Assembly (NCBI GenBank): GCA_019426215.1
Contig: CM033400.1
Span: 15,360,568 to 15,424,567, forward strand
From: Buddleja alternifolia
Taxonomy: Eukaryota > Streptophyta > Magnoliopsida > Lamiales > Scrophulariaceae
Direction: 5' to 3'
DNA length: 64,000 nt
The notes under the pieces are model-generated. The model did not search any database. It had not been told where the DNA came from and saw only the letters and a list, made by a program, of their open reading frames with translations. Position 1 is the stretch's first letter. Every line of letters begins with the position of its first letter. Shown in pieces: positions 47,025 to 57,960 of this stretch. The translations under genes were made by a program, and so were the position numbers.

Positions 47025-49130
47025 TGTTAGATGCCTGGCGAGCTAATTGTTTTGGGCTCTGCCACATTAAATGTAAAACACTATGACAGTCTTGTTTTAA
47101 ATATATTGAACTTTTATTTATGGTAGGCTTCTTTATTGTTATAACTAGTGTTAGTATAGATAAAGATCTCATGGATTACATATGGTTAGGGGAGCTTTCG
47201 GGATACATATGGAATGCTCTCAAAGTTCGTAATCCTAAATATTGTTCCAAGTCATAGAGGTTGTGAGATGTGGGATATCGCTGGCCTCGTCAAGACTTGT
47301 TCATACATGTAACTCTTCCAAGAGGTCGACGCGTTCCATTGTCGATGGCTTGTCTGGCAATACATGTATGAAGATTCATACTGGATTATGGAATTGAACG
47401 GCCCCACCAAAGGACTCCTATTTGATGTAGTCGAACATAGAGTCCTTGGGTTTCGTAGTGTGAGATTAATCCTTAGACCTAAAATGTCATTTGAAAAGGG
47501 TGCTACCCACTCTGCTTTAATATGCACGCGCACTCCAGGAGAGTCAAACGGCGTGTATGTTGGGTATAGCCTGGTAGTGCAGCAGAACAAATGGCAGTTG
47601 GAGAGGGATTCATCCAGGGTCACGAGTACCCGGTATTTCATATGTTGTTGCGAGAATCTAAATGATTGTTAAAAGCCTTTGATCAAAGTGATTGTCTTCT
47701 GAGAGGGAGTGGTGATCTCGGATTAGAAGACTAGATCATTAGATGTCACAACACAGTCATAGTTTCTAAGGTTATTAGGGTTTCACCGTCGCCATACCCT
47801 AGACCATAGACGGGAAAATGATGAAGTGATTCTACTCACACGACGATCATAACTCGGATAAGTTTTTGCTTTTCATCATTGACATCTAGGAAGTCATGGC
47901 GACGTTGCTAGACATCGAACCATGACCAATAGGTGTCTTGGATTAATTTGGCGAAACTAATTCAAGGTCTAGTTAATTATTTAGAATAATTAATCTAGCC
48001 TACGGGGACTTATTGCTAGCTTGACAACGAGTCTGATGGGTCACACACATAACTTAGTGTAGTACCTATTGGCTAATTAATTCTTTGTAAATTCATGGTG
48101 GGATTAATTAATTGGATTTAATTAATCAAGAAAAAAAATTAATTCAACTAGTTAATTAATGGTCCTATAATTTAATATTAGAATATTAAATTGGGAAGGA
48201 CTAATTAATTAATGGGAAGAAAGAAAATAAAATAAAATAATATATATATATATACATACACATGTGCACGTGTGGCGTGTGTAATTGTATATGTGAATTT
48301 GGTGGAAAGATTTATCTTGCTCACCAAGTTTGTAAAATATATATTAATTAATATCCTATAAATATATTTGGTAGAATCCTTAATTAATTAAAGTAACTAA
48401 TTAATGGATATGGAAGGATTCTATGTGATATATGTTAGGATATTATTAGATATGGTGATATCTAGTTAGTTGAAAAGAGTCCAACTAATCAAGGAGAGAG
48501 AATAAAAGAAAAAGAATATATATATATATAAGTACACACCTCCTCCCTATTTTTTAAGGAGAGAGAGGTGTGTATGGTGTAGGATTTTTAACCCTATGTT
48601 GACTATATATGTGTGTGTGTGTGTGTTTATTCCACCTCTTTTAAAATAACTAATGGATTTTTGGTTTTGAGTACATGAGAAAATAAGTTTTTAAAGAAGT
48701 ACTTTTTCTATTATTCTCTCCCAAATTTTCTTTCATACTATTTTTCTTCAAACTCATGTGTTGAGTGCGAAGAACACTTAAATAATTTTAAACCTTTTTT
48801 CCTAAAAAGCCAAGATTTGATATTCTCCTTGCTAGTACTGGTGCAGATAATTGAGGGTATGAGCTAGGGTGTGGATATATCTCAGAGGCGCAACGCTTGG
48901 GGCGCTAGGGTAAATCAATTCGAAGACTGTAGCAGGGAGTAGCTTAAAAAGACGTTGCTGCTTTAAGGTCTACAAGAGGTAAACACGAGTAAACTTTTTC
49001 CTATGATAGTTTTGAATCCGATGGTACCATGTTGACCTAGCCCTAATTTCAAGGATTCTGCTTTAATTTGTAAAATTATATGTTTTCCGCTGCGCCGGTA
49101 TCCCCGGGGGTTGTACCGATCCCAATAAGT
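47025..49130 (+). repeat. Copia-like LTR (about 2.1 kb) nested in intron 1 of the antisense gene
   Basis: It begins TGTTAGATGCCTGGC and ends near GATCCCAATA, similar in style to family C ends (CGATTCCCAACA; TTTTCCGCTGCG just before). It contains AT-rich U3-like sequence, (AT)n and (GT)n tracts near 48240-48625 and no gene; the frames at 47252-47672 overlap on both strands. Flanks GATAG (left) and CATAG (49131-49135) are only partly alike, so the exact end is uncertain. Confidence 0.45.
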
Positions 49131-49376
49131 CATAGGTTGAATCAATTAAAATGGGGGTAGAAAAGAAAACTATCTCCTAAGCTATTATCATGACACCATA
49201 AGCAAAAATGGAGAAACAAGTGCAAAAAATACTATCCTTACCTTGGTCACCTTGGCTTTTGTCCATTGTAGGCTATGGAAAGAGCTCCTAGAGAGAGAGT
49301 TTCTTAAGGAGAGAATTTTAAAAATTAAGAGGGTATGAATGAGAGTTGTGAATTAAATGCCAACTACCCATCCACA

Positions 49377-49382
49377 CTTATA
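49377..49382 (-). promoter_or_regulatory. Candidate TATA box of the antisense gene
   Basis: TTTTGTATAAGTG reads on the minus strand, about 110 bp before the exon 1 ATG and inside the element between the ATG and the 3' LTR. Position and sequence suit a plant promoter. Confidence 0.45.
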
Positions 49383-49489
49383 CAAAAGGTGGGTGAGGGG
49401 CCTTTATGACCCACTAGCCAGAACAAATTGAAGCTAAGTGGCACTGCCTAAGCGGGATTACTTCTACTCCCGGGTATTCCACCCGGTAA

Positions 49490-49513
49490 ACCAGGGAGAG
49501 GGGGGCATTATGA
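49490..49513 (+). other. Gypsy polypurine tract
   Basis: AGGGAGAGGGGGGCATTATGA lies directly before the 3' LTR. Confidence 0.65.
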
Positions 49514-50015
49514 TGTGCACTAAAAATGTCTAAGGGTATTACGGTAATTACACTTATCCCCGACTAGGTCCGGGGCACTACCCGTGGGCTAACGCCCGCG
49601 GTTGGCATGCTAGTCAAGCCCAAAAAGGGCTGACGACCCACTAAGAATAATTGGGCTATCTTATTAGTCTAAAAGCCAATAAAAAGGTTAATCATGAAGC
49701 CTGATGGGCTACTGATAGAATTAGGCCTACAACCCATAGCCCACTACCAGCTCCCTATAAATATCTTGGAGGATCTGGGAAAGGTGGATTATCTACGCTC
49801 TCCATAAAAATCCACTGGCAAGAACTAGGAGTAAAACCAATACAGAACTATGAACTGACTAGATCCCACATACATTGGGTACGTAGGCAACTCGCTACAT
49901 TCGATTGCAGTCTATACATTAACCAACCTCCAACCTAGTAGTCATGCGTTGGATCGGTTCCTCTACCCCACGTGGTCAACATGTGACATTCAACGACTGA
50001 TGATTTTTATCATCA
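49514..50015 (+). repeat. Gypsy 3' LTR (502 bp)
   Basis: It starts TGTGCACTAAAAATGTC and ends TATCATCA. It has about 20 bp more than the 5' LTR near 49865-49895. The hairpin is kept with one mismatch. Confidence 0.85.
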
Positions 50016-51122
50016 TATACATTTTTTATGGAATGCGTATTATGTCCCACATTTTGATAAAAACATTATATTTATTCTCCTTCATTCTGAACCCTTGGAT
50101 TACTTTAAATTACTATTTAGATTCTATTTATCATATTTACTTTTAATTAATTCAAATATAAATATTCTCTTTCAAATCTCAATCATTAGATCTTTGTATA
50201 TATTTAAATACCATACATCTAACAGTCCAATTTTTCTCAATTTATTAGATTATCATTTTCTTTAACTAAAGATATATTATTTACTACCAAAAAAAAGATC
50301 ATATTTTCCCAAATAATAAATAAAATCAATAAATTCCAAAAAAAAGGAAAATCAGAAAAAGAGAGAAAATTGTTAATTTTTAGAAAAAAATCAAAACATA
50401 CGAAAACGAATTAAGAAAAATTTAGAAAAACCAAAAAAAATAAAAATAAAGAAAAACATAATAAATCAGGGCAAAATAAAAATAAAAAAGAGAAAATTTT
50501 TAACAAACTCAAAAAGAAATAAGAAATTTGAGAGGAAATATAAAAAAGTGCACGCAAAAGTAAACAAAACAAACCGTAAACATTTAGAAAACAATCAAAT
50601 ACATCAAGAAAACACAAAAAAAAAAAAAATTGGAAAAAATCATTAAAAAAAAAAGAAAATTAAAGATCCAGCTGAGCGACTTGGTGTTGGCGTCAGTGAT
50701 GAGTGGTTGGAATTGTCGACGAGAGGGGAGGATGTAGTGCCTGCTAGGGTTCTAAAGGATGTATGGTGGGCTGACATGGATCGGTTGTTGGGCGGCTGGG
50801 GAGGGAGTTATTGAGTCGGCGGAAGCTATTGCGGCTTTGAGCAAAGGAAGTTGTTGGGCTGGCAAGGCTATTTTTCAATGGATATTGTGAGGGCAACAGG
50901 AATATTACAGAAGATTGAAAGTTGTACGATCGAGCTGCTACGCCAATTTGTAGGGAGCTGTTGGGGTCAACAGGGGGTGGTGTTGGAATAAAGGCTCTAC
51001 GACAGCAATGAGAGCGTGGATGGAAACAGAGGGTGGGAGGTAGCTAGATTAAACGGGGACGAAGAAAAGAGGGAATGAGAGAAAAAGTAAATAGAAGGGG
51101 GGAAAAGAAAAAATAAAATAAA
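50016..51122. other. A-rich intergenic sequence and an unassigned G-rich block
   Basis: 50016-50660 is A-rich with many AAAAA tracts; the minus-strand frame at 50411-50617 is low-complexity. 50665-51060 is GC-richer, with GGCGGCTGGGGAGGGAG and similar words, and has no frame longer than about 60 codons. It could be transposon interior, but no ends were recognised. Confidence 0.4.
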
Positions 51123-52780
51123 TGATAGGAAATTTCATGTTAAGATTTTGATGATGACAATTAGGAATTCTGTTAGACCCCAAAGTTATGTACGCTTAAA
51201 TTTCATAGATACTTGTATAAGCGTTTGAACATTAGAAATGTATAGGCTCTATTTTATCTTTTACTCTTGACATTCTTAGATCAAGAAGTCAGTTAGGTTA
51301 AGCGTTTGATACTTTCTGAGTGAACTTATCAAGACGGCGAAATCTGAAGACTTCAAGCGTCCAAGAAATCAATAGTGAATGAAGTTTGAAGAAGTTTACT
51401 CTAAGCGCCTGACATGTTCTGAGTGAGGTGTCAAATAACGAAGACTGAAGACTTCTCAAGCGTCTACACTTCTAAATGAAGTCTGAAGACTTTTCCAAGC
51501 GTCTAAACATTAAATAGTCCTCCAGATTAAATGGAACTTTCAGCTCATGAATGAAGCGTCTATCAAATGACAAACATTCTCCTGAAGCGTCAGATCGGAA
51601 GGAGTTTAATGCAAATATTCTCAAAGCATTAAATACCAACGGGCATTTATTTCAAATGCATTAAATGCTGAGAAGAGCATTAAATGTGATAAGCACTTTC
51701 AGACGTACGGAGAAGCCACCCTATTGGAGTGTCAACTATTCAAAGACTGCAGCACCACCTTTTGTGCAGCAGATTTTCAGGAAAAAGGACAAAAGTTGTT
51801 CACTCGCGGAAGTGAGAGAGACGCGCCCTTGCATGTGTCAAACGGACACTTTTTCCAAGAATGCCTATAAATAGAACTTCAACAACAAGCCAAATACAGA
51901 GAGAACAATTATCAAGTCGAATTGCTGTTGCATTGAAGTCTCATTCCTTACAATCTCAAAAAAGCCAAACTTTCAAGAAATTATTCTCTTTGCTTTTCAT
52001 CAAATCCTGAGACAGTCAACCCAATATCTCAAACATTCTTTTTGAAGAAACTACACTACTACTGAGATATTCCCAGTTGTTTGAACTTCATCAAAATCAA
52101 ACAAACCCTTTTAGAAAAACCCCTATCCAAGCCTCGCGATCTGTGTGAAGTCAAGTTGGATACTTGCCATATTTCTGGGTGAAAGAAGCAAGGGGATTGA
52201 AGTGATTTAGAGCAGAAATCTGTGTGATCAAAGAGCTCAAGTCATCGACATCCATCTCTCCCTAATTTGTAGAAGATTCTGTGTGATTCTTTGAGAATTA
52301 TTTTAGTGGATTGACTCCAAGTGTTCGAGGAGAAGAAGGACGTAGTTGAGATTACACCACCCAACGAACCTTACAAATATTGTGTCATTTACTTTTCAGT
52401 CAATTCTTTTATCTATCATATCATTGCATAAACTGATTAAGTAAAACACAATCGAACGCTAAGCACTAAGAAACTTTCTGTGACGCTAAAACTTTTAAAA
52501 GAAGGCTACAAAAATCATTTCGCTGTGCTAACACTGATCAAAGAAGTGAACGCTCAAACCTACTCGGTTAAAGTATTCAATTCTTGAAATCTAAGTTAAC
52601 TTTATAAAAACAGTCTTCGTTAGACGCTTCATCAAAGCGCCTATATTTTAAGTGAACGCTTAAGTCAAGCGTCCAAAAACAATTTCAGTACGAAATCTTT
52701 TGAAGTCAAAAAAGACTTCAGGGTCTATTCAACCCCCCCCCCCCCCTCTAGAACCTTTCGTATGTCATTTGGGACCAACA
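51123..52780 (+). repeat. Sirevirus solo LTR (1658 bp)
   Basis: It starts TGATAGGAAATTTCATG and ends GGGACCAACA. It is flanked by ATAAA at 51118-51122 and 52781-52785, a perfect 5-bp duplication. The TATA box is CCTATAAATAGAAC at about 51865. C-run at about 52733-52746. It has about 80 bp more than the 5' LTR, mostly extra AGCGTC-containing units at 51340-51600. Confidence 0.88.
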
Positions 52781-53448
52781 ATAAAAATGAAAAAATGAGG
52801 ATTATTTAAGTCGATTACACACCCACTTTAACCTGCAAAAACGCTACAAGATGTGCTGCTTCCCAAAACCTGCTTGTGGGTGCTAGTCTAAGTTACATTG
52901 TAGCAAACGGTAGTTCTGTGCGGGCCGCTAACAAAATTAGACTTCCTTTGCAAGGGTGTTGCAATTTTGGACCTCTTATGTTTGCCTTTTCTTTTCCCTT
53001 TATTTTTTGCGGCTAAATAGGTGAGAAATGTCCAAAATATCCCTGAATAGTAATGCCTTGTCAGCCCCTAATCACTGTTGCATAGTTAAAGATTTACAAA
53101 CCAAGTCCCTTATTCTTAAGAGTAACACATTTAGTCCTTTAATTTACAAGTTTGGTTTATTTAGTCCAGAATATATGAAAAACGACATAAATTACAAAAG
53201 TAATTAGCATAATTAAAAAGAAAAATTACATAAATTAATTACATAAGAAACTTTAGTGTTACTATTTTCCTTTCATATTATGAATTAAAGCTCATTCTAT
53301 CATTCTCAAGTAAGAGGGTAGCTTCGAGAATTCAATTGCTTCATCAACGAAGACTTATGTTGGAAAGAATTGAAGTACCTGTCTTACTCTTTTGAAATTA
53401 AAATATAAACTTAATTCATTCAAAAAATTTGAACTCTGGAACCCCGCT
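52781..53448. other. Intergenic or downstream part of the pararetrovirus-like remnant
   Basis: No gene is seen. 52930-52990 and 53040-53170 contain short pyrimidine-rich phrases and AT-rich sequence. On the minus strand, about 80 to 140 bases after the primer-site motif (about 53370-53315), a short coding-like phrase occurs between stops. Confidence 0.3.
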
Positions 53449-53460
53449 CTGATACCAGAT
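53449..53460 (-). other. tRNA-Met primer-site motif
   Basis: The minus strand reads TGGTATCAGAGC exactly. Both LTR retrotransposons and plant pararetroviruses use this site; the neighbouring order of parts favours the latter. Confidence 0.7.
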
Positions 53461-54176
53461 TGTTGGCACACTGGGAGAAATTATCCCGCACATTTTGTCT
53501 CCCATCTGATGTACACCGAGACGGTAAACAAAATCTTTCCAAAGCACAAAAATATCAGAGATTATTGAAAACAAGAATTTTGTACAACGGAAACATATTT
53601 CTGAGATGATGAATCATCATTTTTTATTTTTTATTTATTTTTTGAGCTTGCGAGAATTATAACATTTTTTAAATAGTAGGGAAATTCGGTCTCTGGGGGG
53701 TAGTTTACTCACTATGCATAATTATAAAGCATATAAAACTTACAAAAAATTTTGCCCATAAAAGAAGATATTTTTTTACAGAGAAAGATTGAGAGACTCT
53801 CTAGTAACCAACAAGTGTGGGTTGGAGAGTGTTAAGGCGCAAGTTTACAATATGAGTGGTGAGGTCTTTATATAGGCCTTGGATTTGAAATACATTACAT
53901 CAAAATGAAAGAAAATTTTTACATCTGAGAGAGGTAGCAGGTAAAGCTATACAAAGCCTGCAATTATTGTAGAAGTGGACAAACAGTGTCCTATTAAAGA
54001 AATGCCACATGTGGCAAAAACGAACAGTGAAAATGTACAGGAATCATGTATTATTGAAGTTGGTTGTCTGAGTGTTGCTATAGCTTTTTGTCTGGTTGCT
54101 GGATTATTGTCCTGGTAAGGTTGTGAAGTAATTGCTCTTGTCTGGAATTCAATGTCTTTGTCCTGATACTGAATTA
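53461..54176 (-). promoter_or_regulatory. Intergenic promoter/leader-like region of a possible pararetrovirus
   Basis: On the minus strand, after the ORF end at 54177, GGCCTATATAAAGACC (about 53880-53865) is a strong TATA box. About 400 bp of leader follows, containing AATAAATAAAAAATAAAA poly(A)-signal-like sequence (about 53645-53620), and then the primer site. An alternative is an LTR bounded by TGTTGG at 53461 and CCAACA near 53811. Confidence 0.4.
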
Positions 54177-54590
54177 TTACTCCTTTGCTGAAGATGATGA
54201 ATTATTGTTGCTAAAGCCTTTAATGTTTATGCTTTGTTTTACGGACTTCCTACCTGAGATTGACGCTCCAAAGTTTGGTGCATATGCTGGAGGACATTCC
54301 ACACTTGTCAATGCTTTATTTCGTTGAAACCATATTCGATGATAAACTCGATCTTTAGTTGGGATGAAAATACTATGATGTAGCTCCTGAAACAAAAGTT
54401 GAAACTTTGTAGTTGAATCTGTGTTTAACATATATTTTCGTTGTTCCTTTCGACGAGTTTCAACTGCTAGTTTCATCTCTTCTTCTGAAATGGGATTGAT
54501 TGCTTTGTGAAATAACCAGAATACGTCTGAAGCTAGTTCTTTTTTTTCAAAAGATTAGTGTATCCAATAAAATGCATGTCCCATTTGAAC
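54177..54590 (-). pseudogene. C-terminal piece of an unknown retroelement polyprotein (possible endogenous pararetrovirus)
   Basis: A minus-strand frame, open from about 54590 to the stop at 54179-54177, continues upstream of its first ATG (54476). It is rich in charged residues and has SDVFWLFHKAINPI, ETRRKEQRKYML, DRVYHRIWFQRN and CPPAYAPNF, then a serine/asparagine-rich end. No domain is recognised with certainty. It is placed here because a stop, an intergenic region with TATA box and a tRNA-Met site follow in that order. It is truncated at about 54590 by Sirevirus LTR sequence. It is an old, partial copy and could not yield virus. Confidence 0.35.
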
Positions 54591-54593
54591 GTC

Positions 54594-54947
54594 AAAAGGG
54601 TCTAGAAGGGGGGGGGTGAATAGATCCTGAAGTCTTTTGCGACTTCAAAAAGTTTCGTATCAAAATGGTTTTGGACGCTTGAAATGTAGACGCTTGTCTG
54701 AGCGTTTACTTGAAATATAGACGCTTAGGCTAAGCGTCTGATGAAGACTGTTTTTAGAAAGTTAACTTAGACTTCAAGATTTGAATACTTTAACCAAGTA
54801 GGTTTAAGCGTTCAGTTCTTTAATCAGTGTTAGCACTGCGGAATGATTTTTGTAGTCTTCTTTTGAAAAGCTTTAGCGGCACAGAAAGTGTATTTAGTTG
54901 CTTAGCGTTTGATTAAGTTTTACTTGATCAGTTTATGATATTATTGA
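54594..54947 (-). repeat. Sirevirus LTR fragment (R/U5 end)
   Basis: It corresponds, reversed, to the last 350 bp of the LTR. 54626-54947 is nearly identical to 56235-56555, with about ten differences. Confidence 0.8.
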
Positions 54948-56190
54948 TGAGACAACAACTTAGAGATTATGGAATAATCCTAGGTCCAACCCCCATTCAT
55001 TGTGATAACCAAAGCGCTCTAGCCATGACTCAAAACCCTGTTCTTCATTCCAGAACCAAACACATTGACATTAGATACCATTTTCTTCGTGACCACGTTC
55101 AAAAGAAAGATATCTCCATGCACTTCATTGGAACTGACAAACAATTGGTAGATATCTTCACCAAAGCACTCAACGAACAACGTTTTCTCACTTTGAGAAG
55201 TGAATTAGGTATGATTGATTTAAATGCTTAATCACTTTGCATCATATTTTATTAGACATATAATTTAGGGGGAATCCACTTAATTTGTGTCTAAAAAGAT
55301 TTTCCTAACTGGTACAAGATATCAAATTTAGGGGGAACCTTAAAATTGTACTTGACCATAACTTCAAGCGTCAATGATCAAAATTTTCAGATGCATGATC
55401 ATCAACGCTCAGTATTCCATATGCATAAAATATTGGACGCTCAAACATAAAAGTCTTTCAATCCTAAGCGTCTAATTTTCATATATAAAAGTCATATACC
55501 AACAAGTGGTATCAGTTAAGCGTTGAATCAATTCCCATCAACTCTTAATATAAAAATACTTTCTTTACAAGCCATGCATAAAGTTTACAAACTTCTTTCG
55601 AAGTAGTGGGTAGACTCAAAAGTCTATTTTGTACTCTACTCGCACGCTTCTATCACATCAAACTGGCGGGTAATCAAAAGTTTCTTTTTCAAAATGACGG
55701 TTCAGAGATAGTACGTGTTTGTGTACGTGTCAGTGTACAAACAGGCACGTGCGTTACACTCTGAAAATGCCAAACGTTTTTAAAAATTTTAACTCGAATG
55801 TCAAATCTTTATATATGAGAATTACCAAATGTAACTTCTCTCTATTACACAAAACTCGCGTCCGCAGTTAATGAATTTATGGCTGAGATTCAAAAGTCGT
55901 TACACGTGTCTAAATCCTACAGAGACTAGAGAGCACAAGTTTCAAAAATTCTTTACTGTGTCATTTAAAATACAATTTCTGCAGAAAGACAATTCACTTT
56001 TACTCAAACATATCTGGAAAATTTATTTTCTCTCTCTCTCAAAGCAAAAGAAAATCTCAGTTCATCTCTTTCACTAAAAATGGCACCAAAGAAATCTTCG
56101 TCTACTTCTGCTGAACTTGCCATCAAGGTGACCGAAGGCCTTCTTGTCGACTGGAAATTTCTCTATGAACAACCTCAGATCAATCTAACA
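54948..56190 (+). pseudogene. Inverted Sirevirus fragment: RNase H end, spacer and start of the extra ORF
   Basis: Collinear with 24499-25762 of the full Sirevirus but on the opposite strand to the LTR pieces on each side. RNase H residues MRQQLRDYG through TKAL to MIDLNA are open (54948-55231). This copy has CAA where the full element has TAA at 24584. The spacer follows, then ATG at 56080 (MAPKKS), which is lost about 110 bp later where LTR sequence resumes. 56190-56225 is a scramble of short pieces of the ORF and the LTR end. Confidence 0.8.
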
Positions 56191-56219
56191 GACCCTGAAG
56201 TCATTTTCAGGTGACTGAA

Positions 56220-57728
56220 GGCCTTGTTGAATAGACCCTGAAGTCTTTTTCGACTTCAAAAAGTTTCGTATCAAAATGGTTTTGGACGCTTGAAATGTAG
56301 ACGCTTGTCTGAGCGTTTACTTGAAATATAGACGCTTAGGCTAAGCGTCTGATGAAAACTGTTTTTAGAAACTTAACTTAGACTTCAAGATTTGAATACT
56401 TTAACCAAGTAGGTTTAAGCGTTCAGTTCTTTAATCAGTGTTAGCACAGCGGAATGATTTTTGTAGTCTTCTTTTTAAAAGCTTTAGCGTCACAGAAAGT
56501 GTATTTAGTTGCTTAGCGTTTGATTAAGTTTTACTTGATCAGTTTATGATATGACAATATGAAAACTGAAAGTAAAATAAAGAACACAAAATTTGTAAGG
56601 TTCGTTGGGTGGTGTAATCCCAACTACGTCCTTCTTCTCCTTGAACACTTGGAGGCAATCCACTAAAATGATTCTCAAAGAATCACACAGAATCTTCTAC
56701 AAATTAGGGAGAGATGGATGTCGATGACTTGAGCTCCTTGATCACACAGATTTTTGCTCCAAATCACTTCAATCCCCTTGCTTCTTTCACCCAGAAATAC
56801 TGCAAGTATCCAACTTCGACTTCACATAGATCGCGAGGCTTGGATAGGGGTTTTTCTAAAAGGTTTGTTTGATTTTGATAAAGTTCAAACAACTACGAAT
56901 ATCTCAGTAGTAATGTGGGTTTCTTCGAAAAGAATGTTTGAGATATTTGTTGACTGTCTCAGGAATTGAAGAAAAACAAAAGGAATGTTTTCTTGAATCT
57001 TCTGGTTTTTCTGAGATTGTAAGGAAAGAGACTTCAATGCAACAGCAATTCGACTTGATAATTGTTCTCTATTTTTTTTGGCTTGTTGTTGAAGTCCTAT
57101 TTATAGGCATTCTTGGAGAAAGTGTCTGTTTGACACATCCACAAGCGTGTGTCTCTCACTTTCTCGAGTGAACAACTTTTGTCCTTTTTCCTGAAAATCT
57201 GCTGCACAAAGTTGGTGCTGCAGTCTATGAAATGTTGACAGTCCAATAGGGTGGCTTCTCCGTATGTCTGAAAGTGCTTATCACATTTAATGCTCTTATC
57301 AGCATTTAATGCATTTGAATTAAATGCCCGTTGGCACTTAATACATTGAGAATATTTGCATAAAACTTCTTCTGGACTTAGAAATAAATTCATGTGAAAT
57401 CAATCATTGATAGACGCTTGTTCATCCTTGAATCACTTCTATCCTATAAGGTGACGCTTGATGTAGCTGGTCATTGTAGACGCTTGGAAACTTCATCTTT
57501 ATTCAGATTTAAGGCGCTTGAGTCTTCAACCTTTACTTCTGATAAACTCACTCAGAACATATCAGAAGCTCAGTCTAGGACAATTTAACCTAACAATCTA
57601 GAATAAAAATAATACAAAACCTATTACAAATCTAACGCTTCAAAGCTAAAATCAAACTTACATATTTTGGGGTCTAACAAAAAGTCCTAATTGTCATCAT
57701 CAAAACATCTAACATGAAATTCCTAAAA
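56220..57728 (-). repeat. Sirevirus 3' LTR of the minus-strand copy
   Basis: From GTTGAATAGACCCTGAAG (LTR end, with about 40 bp missing) to CCTAAAAA (altered start; TG has become TT). TATA box CCTATTTATAGGC near 57098. The R/U5 side is duplicated at 54594-54947. Confidence 0.85.
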
Positions 57729-57743
57729 ATTTCCCCCTTTTTG
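57729..57743 (-). other. Polypurine tract
   Basis: TTTCCCCCTTTTTG on the plus strand, CAAAAAGGGGGAAA on the minus strand, directly before the LTR start. Confidence 0.8.
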
Positions 57744-57960
57744 ATGATGGCAATACTTACTCTTTTATAGTTCAAGAGCTAGACCGCCAAAATAAAAGTT
57801 AGCTTTGATTAGATAAGGTTAGTTAAAGTTAGTTACGCTTCAACGAGATGTTTCAGCTGAAAAATGCATTTCATATATATATCAATGATTACAAGCATTT
57901 TTACAACTAAACAAACAGAATATAAGAGACAAGAATATAGATAATGCAAATCAAAAAGCT

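Larger units (their letters stand above)
41169..49266 (-). pseudogene. Antisense, spliced gene inside the gypsy element (Transposase_28-like), broken
   Basis: Minus-strand exons were inferred from splice sites and frame. Exon 1 is 49266-49242 (ATG, 8 codons plus one base). Its donor GTAAGG and the acceptor TTTTCATAG join in phase to exon 2, which starts at 46665. Exon 2 carries a region like PF04195 'putative gypsy type transposon' (ISQLTPTCFTFFEGF, LDAFQALF, RFLEGNIK), with stops at 46462-46460 and 46186-46184. Intron 46016-45908 (GTATATG...TTGTGCAG) leads to exon 3, Ser/Pro-rich. The family B element at 41780-45340 interrupts exon 3, and the frame is continuous across its target site. Intron 41708-41624 (GTAAGTG...TTTTGTCAG) leads to a coiled-coil exon (EEVEKEHRESLE, EAQKKLETEK). 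After two shifts the end is acidic, with a probable stop at 41171-41169. Antisense ORFs are known in plant Tat elements; the function is unknown. Confidence 0.72.
36396..50015 (+). mobile_element. Tat-type Ty3/gypsy retroelement without RT, carrying an antisense gene
   Basis: LTRs of 483 and 502 bp start TGTGCAC and end in ATCATCA, with a TTGGCGCCGTCTGTGGG-type primer site and a GGGAGAGGGGGG purine tract. Sense order: gag, protease, then 1.6 kb of non-coding sequence. No RT, RNase H or integrase could be read on the plus strand. The 3' half holds a minus-strand gene. LTRs are about 92% alike by eye, so this insertion looks older than the Sirevirus. No perfect target duplication was found (TTTTA left, TATAC right). 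Two LTR elements are nested inside. Confidence 0.8.

Noticed and set aside
47252..47672. Overlapping frames of 129 (minus) and 102 (plus) codons
   Set aside because: They overlap on both strands within LTR-like sequence and have no recognisable domain.
53461..53811. Short LTR (TGTTGG...CCAACA) next to a tRNA-Met site
   Set aside because: Not fully excluded, but no second copy was seen and the TATA box lies outside it, so the pararetrovirus-like reading is preferred.
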